Positions 17,768-23,563 of a stretch of DNA of 64,000 bases are shown piece by piece; the stretch's first letter is position 1, and the number at the start of each line of letters is the position of its first letter. The stretch comes from Candidatus Baltobacteraceae bacterium (lineage in GTDB: Bacteria; Vulcanimicrobiota; Vulcanimicrobiia; Vulcanimicrobiales; Vulcanimicrobiaceae). The notes below the pieces were generated by a model. It saw only the letters and a list, made by a program, of their open reading frames with translations. It searched no databases and was not told where the DNA came from. A program made the position numbers and the translations under genes. The stretch is taken from the NCBI GenBank assembly GCA_035502855.1, contig DATJTX010000016.1, forward strand, positions 1 through 64,000, given 5' to 3'.

Positions 17768-18319
17768 ATGAAAAACCTGAACGTTGTCACGGCATCGATC
17801 CTTACGGTCGCGCTGAGCGTTACCGCCCTACTCCCGGCAAGCGCATCCGACCACGTCGGGGCCGGCACTGCGCAAAGCAGCGGCGGTGGCGGCAGTGATG
17901 CTCGCAGCAGCGGCGGTGGCGGCAGTGATGCTCGCAGCAGCAGCGGAGGCGCTGCACAAAATAACGCCGGCGGTGACGCTCACGGCGCGCCGCGACCGGT
18001 GCCTCCGGCGCCGGTTCTGCCGTTGCCCCGTCCTCAACCGCGCACGCCGGTCGTCACCGGCGGCGCCCAGCAAACGCACGAGCCGCACGGGTCGCACGAC
18101 CATTCGAATTCAAACGCCGACGTGACAGTAGAGAGCCCGCCGGCGCCGGGCGCGCCGTTCCTGCAGCGCTACGGTCTCACGCAAACGCGGTGCGGACTAC
18201 CGAATCTCGTCGAAATTCTCGAGCCGAACGGTAGCGAAATCTGCGCCCTCCCGAACGGCAAAATCGTCCCCGGCATCTATCATCTCGACCCGGAGACCCT
18301 CACGCTGATCTCGCCCTAG
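17768..18319 (+). CDS. Small secreted protein with Gly/Ser repeats and proline-rich linker
   Basis: The protein has 183 residues with a signal peptide (1-26, ending PASASD). Two exact copies of a SSGGGGSDAR unit follow, encoded by a perfect 30-base tandem repeat at 17881-17940. Next come a proline-rich stretch (residues about 78-95), a His-rich patch and a conserved-looking C-terminal segment containing two cysteines (TRCGLPN and EICALPNG). The flexible linker points to a secreted or surface-tethered protein with a small C-terminal domain. It converges with the amidinohydrolase gene, overlapping it by 20 bases. Function unknown. Confidence 0.72.
   Translation: MKNLNVVTASILTVALSVTALLPASASDHVGAGTAQSSGGGGSDARSSGGGGSDARSSSGGAAQNNAGGDAHGAPRPVPPAPVLPLPRPQPRTPVVTGGAQQTHEPHGSHDHSNSNADVTVESPPAPGAPFLQRYGLTQTRCGLPNLVEILEPNGSEICALPNGKIVPGIYHLDPETLTLISP
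17881..17940 (+). repeat. Perfect 30-base tandem repeat, two copies
   Basis: Positions 17881-17910 and 17911-17940 are identical. The repeat encodes the Gly/Ser-rich linker of the secreted protein at 17768-18319 and is in frame, so slippage would lengthen or shorten the linker by ten residues without breaking the gene. Confidence 0.9.
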
Positions 18320-19136
18320 TCTTTCGCACCGGCCCATCGTCGAGTTTGAGCGTCAGGCATTTCGACGATCCGCCGGCCTTATGAAAGTCGGAGAGATCGG
18401 TCTCGAACACCCGGTAGCCCGCTGCATCCAAACGCCGGCGTAGCTCGCGGCTCGCGCGATGCAGCACGATCGCGTCACCGATCTCGACCGCGTTGCAGGC
18501 AAAGCCGAGCGCATCGCCCTCATCGACTTCGATGAGATACTCGCCCAGGGTCATGCGCAAGAGCGCTTGCGATTTCTGCGAGAAGGCGGGCATGAATGCG
18601 ATCACGTGACCGCTCGTCAGTGGACACAGGCACGTGTCCAGGTGATAGAAGCGCGGATCGACTAATCGCAGCCCGATCACGCGCGTGCCGCACAGACGTT
18701 CCAGTTGCGCGGCGGCGGCGCGATCGCTGCGCCAACCGTAGCCGAAATAGAGCAGCGCCAAGCGCCGGTCGAAGAGCGCGTCGCCGGCGCCTTCGAAGAA
18801 TGCATCCTCGAGCATCGTCGTCGCGTAGCCGAGCGAGGAGAGCCGCTCGCGATACCGCGTCTCTTCGCCGCGCCGCTCCGGGTAGCGAAAGCTGCTCATG
18901 ACCGCAAGCCGCCCGCTGATCAGCGCGGCATTGGCGGTGAACACGATGTCGGGTAGACCGGGCTGCGGCTCGACGAGTTCGATCGTCGCCGCCCCGACGT
19001 CGAGCAACAGTGCCGCCAAACGCTCCCACTGTCGCTGCGCATCCCGCGTCACCGCGCCGACGTGGCGCGTCATCCAAGGATTGATATCGTAGGTGACCCC
19101 GAAGTGGGTCGGCGCGCACATGAGGAGTCTGGCCAT
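18300..19136 (-). CDS. Amidinotransferase-fold hydrolase (arginine dihydrolase or dimethylarginine dimethylaminohydrolase)
   Basis: The 278-residue enzyme belongs to the guanidino-group modifying superfamily. The visible active-site set is FTANAA (Asn/substrate region), FEGAGDALF near 112, the catalytic His in FYHLDTCLCP near 164, and the catalytic Cys in KAGGSSKCLTL near 260. The opening CAPTHFGVTYDINPWM and the FACNAV motif resemble the catalytic domain of cyanobacterial ArgZ/AgrE arginine dihydrolases (arginine to ornithine, CO2 and ammonia) as well as DDAH enzymes, so the substrate could be arginine or methylated arginine. The start directly follows a hairpin with a U-run. No ornithine cyclodeaminase domain is fused. 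Confidence 0.85.
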   Translation of the reverse strand: MARLLMCAPTHFGVTYDINPWMTRHVGAVTRDAQRQWERLAALLLDVGAATIELVEPQPGLPDIVFTANAALISGRLAVMSSFRYPERRGEETRYRERLSSLGYATTMLEDAFFEGAGDALFDRRLALLYFGYGWRSDRAAAAQLERLCGTRVIGLRLVDPRFYHLDTCLCPLTSGHVIAFMPAFSQKSQALLRMTLGEYLIEVDEGDALGFACNAVEIGDAIVLHRASRELRRRLDAAGYRVFETDLSDFHKAGGSSKCLTLKLDDGPVRKTRARSA

Positions 19137-19139
19137 GGT

Positions 19140-19179
19140 AAAAAGTATGGCGAACGCAGCTTAACGTTGCATTCGCCAT
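19140..19179 (-). terminator. Intrinsic terminator-like hairpin directly before the amidinohydrolase start
   Basis: On the minus strand a 12-bp stem with one G-U-type mismatch (arms 19168-19179 and 19147-19158, 9-base loop) is followed by five T residues at 19144-19140. It fits a terminator for the TPM-domain gene upstream. The next start codon begins only 3 bases after the T-run, leaving no room for a separate ribosome site. Confidence 0.6.
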
Positions 19180-19293
19180 TCGTTACGCTGTTCTCAATCC
19201 ACATTAACCGGAGGACTGGTGGGCGTGAGGTATGACGTTTCCCCCGAACGGGTTAGCCGAGCGGCGAGCACCCTGACCGTGTAGCCCTCACGC

Positions 19294-20334
19294 TCACCAT
19301 CCGCCGCCCGAATCCCCGCCCCCGAAGCCGCCACCGCCAAACCCGCCGCCCTCACCGAAACCGCCGCCGCCGAAGCCTCCGCCGCTCCAGTCGCCGCTGC
19401 TCGAACCGCCCATATCGGCTTGCCCCGCATCGTTCGCCCATCCGCCCGCATCGCCGCCGCCCCACGAGCCGCCCTGACCGGCCGGCATGATGTTGCCTCC
19501 CGGCTGGTCGACGATGGTCGTCCCGCGGTTGCCGAACATTTCGTTGCCCAGCCACGCACCGCCGAGTCCGCCGAGCAATCCACTCCAAAATCCGCCGCCG
19601 CCGTAATAGCCCGGTCCGTAGCCATAGCCGCCGTAACCGGGGCCGCCGTAGCCCGATCCGCCTGCTCCCGGTGCCCCGCCGGGGCCGACGGGTGCGCCCG
19701 GTCCACCATAGTAACGCGGCCGGAAAATCGAGCGCAGGACCAGGTAGCCGATCACGACCAGAAAGACGAGCGTCCAGACGCTGAGATGGGGCCCGTAACG
19801 CCTGCTCGGCGCGAGCGTCGTCGCAGCAGGAGCGGCGGGGTAGTTTTGCGCCGCGCCGTTGGTGGGCGCGCTGCTCAGATGCGCGCGGAAAACGTTGAGG
19901 ATCCCGTTGACGGCGGTCGTGACGCCGCCGTCGTAATCGCCGTCGCGAAACTGCGCTTCCATCGACTGACGGATCGACACGATCGTCGGCGTGGGGAAGA
20001 ACTGCGCCGTCGCGTTATCGGTGAGGATGATGTCTTGCCGATCGTCCTTGGCGATGAAGACCAGCACGCCGTTCACATTCTGCTGCTGGAACGAAGCTTG
20101 GGCGGCTTGCGCGAGCGGGACGCCGTTGAGCGAGGGTACGGTGACGACCACGACCTGCTTACCGGTTTGGCCGGTGAACGCTTCGATCTGTTGGTCGAGC
20201 TGCGCCGCCGTGGACGAGGAGAAGAGGCCCGCGCCGTCCTGCACGGGCGTGGCCGCTGCGGCGGCCGGCAGCCCGGCGATCAGCGCCGCGGCCGCCAGGG
20301 AAACGAGCGTTTGCACGAAGACTTTGGCGTTCAC
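19294..20334 (-). CDS. TPM-domain membrane protein (YgcG/Psb32 family)
   Basis: The protein (346 aa) has a signal peptide (1-28), then a TPM domain (about 30-160; VQDGAGLFS, TGKQVVVVTVPSLNG, VLVFIAKDDRQ, TDNATAQFFP). A single membrane helix follows (WTLVFLVVIGYLVLRSIF, about 200-217), and the long Gly/Tyr- then Gly/Ser-rich tail ends in GGGDSGGGW. This is the standard layout of YgcG-type TPM_phosphatase proteins, which sit in the cytoplasmic membrane with the domain outside. Some members are reported as acid phosphatases; others assist photosystem repair. The low-complexity tail is expected for the group. It starts just after the gap that follows the 20378 small gene. Confidence 0.88.
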   Translation of the reverse strand: MNAKVFVQTLVSLAAAALIAGLPAAAAATPVQDGAGLFSSSTAAQLDQQIEAFTGQTGKQVVVVTVPSLNGVPLAQAAQASFQQQNVNGVLVFIAKDDRQDIILTDNATAQFFPTPTIVSIRQSMEAQFRDGDYDGGVTTAVNGILNVFRAHLSSAPTNGAAQNYPAAPAATTLAPSRRYGPHLSVWTLVFLVVIGYLVLRSIFRPRYYGGPGAPVGPGGAPGAGGSGYGGPGYGGYGYGPGYYGGGGFWSGLLGGLGGAWLGNEMFGNRGTTIVDQPGGNIMPAGQGGSWGGGDAGGWANDAGQADMGGSSSGDWSGGGFGGGGFGEGGGFGGGGFGGGDSGGGW

Positions 20335-20377
20335 GAAGATCCTCCGATTCCTAGTATCTTGCCGGGGCGGGCGTGTT

Positions 20378-20524
20378 TCACCGCACCAGGGCGATCGCGA
20401 TCACGCCGCCGGCTACGCTGAAGGCGAAGAGCACGATGAAGGCCCAGATAAAAAAGCGCTTCCAGAAATCGCGCCGGGCTCGCCGGGCGCGGGTCTCGTG
20501 GGTGACACGTACGCGGTTGCTCAT
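20378..20524 (-). CDS. 48-residue single-pass membrane protein
   Basis: The ATG at 20524 overlaps the rsfS stop as ATGA, which fixes the start. A longer frame exists but runs through rsfS. The protein has a basic N-terminal third (many Arg) and one membrane helix (FFIWAFIVLFAFSVAGGVIAIAL), so it probably sits with the N-terminus inside. It ends the tsaE-to-rsfS operon. No family is recognised. The overlap and the good hydrophobic profile make it likely real. Confidence 0.65.
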   Translation of the reverse strand: MSNRVRVTHETRARRARRDFWKRFFIWAFIVLFAFSVAGGVIAIALVR

Positions 20525-20862
20525 GAACCGTGTGCCCGGCGTTTCTCGACCTCGCTCCAGAGGCGCTCGAGATTGTAGAACTGGCGCTGCTCCGGCACGA
20601 AAACGTGGACGATCACGTTTCCGAGATCGATCAGGATCCACGCGCCGTCGGCATAGCCCTCAACGCGCGTGACGCTGAAGCCCTCCTTGCGCGCGCCCTC
20701 GACGATCGAATCGGCGATCGCGCGGGTTTGAATTTTCGACCGTCCGGTCACGATCGCGAACGCGTCGGCGAGGATCGTGCGCCCGCTCACGTCGATGGTG
20801 ATGAAATCTTCGCCCTTTTTATCGAGCGCGGCGTCGCGTACGACGTCGATCAGTTCAGCGAT
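20521..20862 (-). CDS. rsfS: Ribosome silencing factor RsfS, probable non-standard start
   Basis: RsfS binds ribosomal protein uL14 and blocks subunit joining when nutrients fall. The family core is clear: DFITIDVSGRTILADAFAIVTGRS, then the VEGYADGAWILIDLGNVIVHVF block and the FYNLERLW ending. The only ordinary start codon (GTG at 20790) would remove the first conserved strand. Homology continues upstream in frame to about 20862, where an ATC lies 5 bases after GGAGGGG (20874-20868). ATC initiation gives 113 residues, the normal family length. CTG at 20853 is the alternative. The 5' end overlaps yqeK's last codons and the 3' end overlaps the small membrane gene by 4 bases. Confidence 0.85.
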   Translation of the reverse strand: MAELIDVVRDAALDKKGEDFITIDVSGRTILADAFAIVTGRSKIQTRAIADSIVEGARKEGFSVTRVEGYADGAWILIDLGNVIVHVFVPEQRQFYNLERLWSEVEKRRAHGS

Positions 20863-21449
20863 GGTAGCCCCTCCGTCGTGTCGGTTGTAAACGCGCGCAG
20901 CGCGGCCAGCGTTTGCGGCGCCGGTTCGCGCCCTTGTTCGGAAAGATATTCGATCGAACGCGCGATCGTCGCGGCCATCGCGGCGCGCAGATCACGCAAC
21001 GCGAGCTGCCAGAGCAGCGTCCGGTCTTCGAAGTTGCGCCCGGGTTCGAGTGAGTCTGCAAGATAGACGATGCAGTCCAGCGGCGACATCTCCGCATCGG
21101 CCAACGTGTGCTTCTCGATCGCCGAGAGAACCTGCGGATCGTCGATATCGAACCGTTCGCGCGCCAGCGCGGCGCCGAGCGGTGCGTGCAGCACGATTGG
21201 GTTGCGCCGCTCGAATTCACCGATTCGCAGGCCGCGCCGTTCGCACTCCGCCAGCAGCCGTTCTCCGGAATAAAGCCGCGCCAAATCGTGCAGCATCGCG
21301 GCGGTGCGCGCCTTGCCGGCGTCGACGCCGTGCCGCTGGGCGAGGAGATCGGCGCAGCGTGCGACCCGCACGACGTGATCGAAGCGGTGCCCCTGGTCCA
21401 GATGCGCGCGCACCGAGCGCGCGAATTCGGCGTATCTCAGCGTCGCTAT
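20850..21449 (-). CDS. yqeK: HD-domain hydrolase YqeK (predicted diadenosine tetraphosphatase)
   Basis: The protein carries an HD phosphohydrolase domain: HRFDHVVRVARCADLLA supplies the first His, MLHDLARLY the HD pair, and HAPLGAALA and EKHTLADAEMSPLDCIVYLADSLEP the later metal and substrate residues. This is the YqeK pattern, which hydrolyses Ap4A symmetrically in Gram-positive bacteria. Coding similarity begins right after the rimI stop, but no ATG, GTG or TTG lies there: candidates are ATA at 21449 (overlapping the rimI TAG) and CTG at 21440. Longer in-frame starts within rimI (for example a GTG) exist but add unrelated sequence. The 3' end overlaps rsfS. Confidence 0.83.
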   Translation of the reverse strand: MATLRYAEFARSVRAHLDQGHRFDHVVRVARCADLLAQRHGVDAGKARTAAMLHDLARLYSGERLLAECERRGLRIGEFERRNPIVLHAPLGAALARERFDIDDPQVLSAIEKHTLADAEMSPLDCIVYLADSLEPGRNFEDRTLLWQLALRDLRAAMAATIARSIEYLSEQGREPAPQTLAALRAFTTDTTEGLPSLN

Positions 21450-21982
21450 GCCAGACGCGAGCGCAGCGCGTCCAGGCGCGCGCGGAAGAGTTCGCCCTTG
21501 AGGTTGCCTGCCCACATCACCATGGCGTTCTCGTTGTTGTCGCTGTAATAGCCCTTGCGCGTCGTCACCGTGGTGAAGCCGTATTTCCGGTAGAGCTGCT
21601 GTGCCCCGACGTTGCTCTCGCGCACTTCGAGCGTCATCCACGAAGCACCGCGCGCGATCGCGTCATCGAGCAGATACAGCACCAACCTCTCGCCGTAGCG
21701 CCGGCCGCGCAGCGCGGGATCGACCGCGATCGTCGTAATGTGCGAGTCCTCGAAAATCACCCAAATGCCGCCGTACGCGACGATCTTACCCGCTATCCGT
21801 CCGACGAAATAGTGCGCCAACTTGTTGGTGTGCAACTCGTTATAGAAGGCGTCGGCCGGCCAGGTGGTTGCGAAGGAGGCGCGTTCGATCGTCAATACGT
21901 CGCTGATGTCGGCGGGCGTCATCGGTGAGATGGTCAGCGGCTCGGGGCGTTCTGCCGGTGCGCGCGAGAGTTCGGCTTTCAT
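21446..21982 (-). CDS. rimI: Ribosomal protein S18-alanine N-acetyltransferase RimI-like (GNAT)
   Basis: The 178-residue product is a GNAT acetyltransferase with the expected elements: an N-terminal MTPADISDVLTIE strand-helix, the acetyl-CoA loop in VDPALRGRRYGERLVLYLLDDA (R-G-R-x-G), and EVRESNVGAQQLYRKYGF with the Tyr. In the family RimI acetylates the N-terminus of bS18, and in many genomes it sits with tsaB and tsaE as here. Its start overlaps the tsaB stop by 4 bases (21979-21982). About 20 extra residues lie at the N-terminus. Confidence 0.92.
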   Translation of the reverse strand: MKAELSRAPAERPEPLTISPMTPADISDVLTIERASFATTWPADAFYNELHTNKLAHYFVGRIAGKIVAYGGIWVIFEDSHITTIAVDPALRGRRYGERLVLYLLDDAIARGASWMTLEVRESNVGAQQLYRKYGFTTVTTRKGYYSDNNENAMVMWAGNLKGELFRARLDALRSRLA

Positions 21983-22650
21983 CGGGTCCGTCGGGTGGAA
22001 ACGAAGCGAGGAACCTTCGCGGCGGCGCGCTCACCGTAATCGGCGCGCACTTCGTGCGCGCTCGCAGCCACGCACGCATGCGCACCCGCGAGCGCGACGG
22101 CTGCTGCGGGCGGCGTCACGAGCGGCGCCATGGCATTCACAACCCACCCGCCTTCGGCGAGGGCGCAGAGCACGTCCTCCGGCGCGCCGACCACCGGCAA
22201 TTCGCCCGGTGCCGCGTCCCGCAGAACCTCGAAGAGGACCTCGCCGATCCGCCCCGAGGCGCGCGCAAGGCCTCCCGGCGAGCGATAGCGGGCGGAGATG
22301 ACGCCGGTTCGGCCGACGACCACCGTCAGCACGGTCGTCAGCGGGCGCCCGAATTCGAGCGCGTCGAACGAGGAGATCGGAGCGAGCGGCAGTTCCCATG
22401 CTTGGGCCAGCGATTTCGCATACGTCACCGCGATGCGCAGGCCGGTGAACCCGCCGGGGCCGATTCCAACGGCGAGCCGGTCGAGCGCGGACGGTGCGAC
22501 CCCTGCGTCCCGCATGACGTCGGCGAGGGAGCCCAAGCCCGATTCGAGCGCGACCGCGCCGTCGAGCGCCCGCGCCGCCAGCACCGCACCTTCGCGTGCG
22601 ACGGCCGCCGAGAAGCCGCCGAGCGCGCCGTCCAAACCGAGGACGATCAC
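21979..22650 (-). CDS. tsaB: tRNA t6A synthesis protein TsaB
   Basis: TsaB partners with TsaD and TsaE to form threonylcarbamoyladenosine at position 37 of ANN-decoding tRNAs. The 223-residue protein starts at a GTG overlapping the tsaE stop (GTGA, 22650-22647). It shows the ASKHA fold signatures: VLGLDGALGG at the N-terminus and DRLAVGIGPGGFTGLRIAVTYAKSLA in the middle, followed by SSFDALEF. A longer frame upstream only re-reads tsaE. The gene order tsaE-tsaB-rimI is conserved in many bacteria. TsaD and TsaC are not in the window. Confidence 0.93.
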   Translation of the reverse strand: MIVLGLDGALGGFSAAVAREGAVLAARALDGAVALESGLGSLADVMRDAGVAPSALDRLAVGIGPGGFTGLRIAVTYAKSLAQAWELPLAPISSFDALEFGRPLTTVLTVVVGRTGVISARYRSPGGLARASGRIGEVLFEVLRDAAPGELPVVGAPEDVLCALAEGGWVVNAMAPLVTPPAAAVALAGAHACVAASAHEVRADYGERAAAKVPRFVSTRRTR

Positions 22651-23084
22651 GGAACGTTCACGTCGACGATGCGCGGCGAATCGCCCGATCCGGCGATCGT
22701 GATCTCGTACCGATGCAGCGGCAGAAGACCGGGCGCATGGGTCCACCATTCCACGAAGACGATCGAACGCGCGTCGAAAACCTCGTCCAGACCAAGTTCC
22801 CGGAGTTCCGCCGGGTCTTGTACCCGGTAGAGGTCGAGGTGGTCGATCGGCGGTTCCCCCGCGTAGCGGTGCCAAAACGTGAAGGTTGGACTCGAGGTCT
22901 GATCCTGCCCATGGCGCGCCCGCACGGCTGCCCGGACGAAGGTCGTTTTTCCTGAGCCGAGTTCGCCCGAGAGCGCGATCACGTCGCCCGGCTGCAGCGC
23001 GCGCGCGAATTCTTCCGCAAAGGCTTCAAAGGCGGGCAACGAGGGGAAAGTCTGCCGTGCCGGCGCGGCGAACCTATCGGGCAT
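22647..23084 (-). CDS. tsaE: tRNA t6A synthesis ATPase TsaE
   Basis: The 145-residue P-loop ATPase has Walker A GELGSGKTTFVRA (near 40-52), the SSPTFTFWHRY switch, the HLDLYRV motif and the VFVEWW Walker B-like strand, matching TsaE at normal length. It drives the t6A synthesis cycle with TsaB and TsaD. The ATG at 23084 is the first gene of the operon; a longer frame upstream runs through the opposite-strand gene and is not needed. Its start codon shares the CATG palindrome with the divergent gene at 23083. Confidence 0.93.
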   Translation of the reverse strand: MPDRFAAPARQTFPSLPAFEAFAEEFARALQPGDVIALSGELGSGKTTFVRAAVRARHGQDQTSSPTFTFWHRYAGEPPIDHLDLYRVQDPAELRELGLDEVFDARSIVFVEWWTHAPGLLPLHRYEITIAGSGDSPRIVDVNVP

Positions 23085-23460
23085 GTCGAGCGGCGATTTC
23101 GCATCCGAGCTGCAGCAGTCCGTCCAAGACCACCTGGCCTTGATCGCAGCCGCCGCCAAAGCGGCCAAGTCGCGGATTGGAGCCGCGGTCGAGGTGCAGC
23201 GCGCGCCTACGCAGCCCGCCGCGTCCCCTGCGGTCGAACGTCCGCAGCCCTCGCCGCGCGTTCCGCGCCCGGCCGTCAATTTCGACGTCCGCGAAGACGA
23301 GGCCGATTCGGCCTTTGCCTCGGCGGCCCTCAGTGAGGCCGATGCTTTTGCGGCCGAACCGGCCCCGGGAGCCCTTCCGCGGGGCGCGATTTCGTTTGAC
23401 GATCTGGCAGTCGAGGGCGTCGACGACGAGGGCATTCCGGTGTGGGAAGAAAGCCCCTAA
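23083..23460 (+). CDS. Small acidic, alanine/proline-rich protein of unknown function
   Basis: The 125-residue product starts with an amphipathic helix (SSGDFASELQQSVQDHLALIAAAAKAAKSRI). A proline-rich linker (residues about 42-65) follows, then an acidic C-terminal half (DVREDEADSA to DDEGIPVWEESP). Codon use strongly favours G/C in third positions like its neighbours, which supports a real gene. Its ATG overlaps the tsaE ATG on the other strand within CATG. It lies 103 bases before gyrA. No domain is recognised; the charge pattern could suit a protein that contacts a basic partner. Confidence 0.55.
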   Translation: MSSGDFASELQQSVQDHLALIAAAAKAAKSRIGAAVEVQRAPTQPAASPAVERPQPSPRVPRPAVNFDVREDEADSAFASAALSEADAFAAEPAPGALPRGAISFDDLAVEGVDDEGIPVWEESP

Positions 23461-23563
23461 AAAGCGAAGGTATTTAAGGAAGCTTGTTTTCAGGAGAAAG
23501 GGGTCCCACGCCGCACAGCCGGCTGGGCGAGCAGTCGCGTTTTGGGCGCGGCTCTTTTAAATA

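Noticed and set aside
17881-17940. CRISPR-like repeat
   Set aside because: Only two adjacent identical copies, in frame within a linker region; no spacer.
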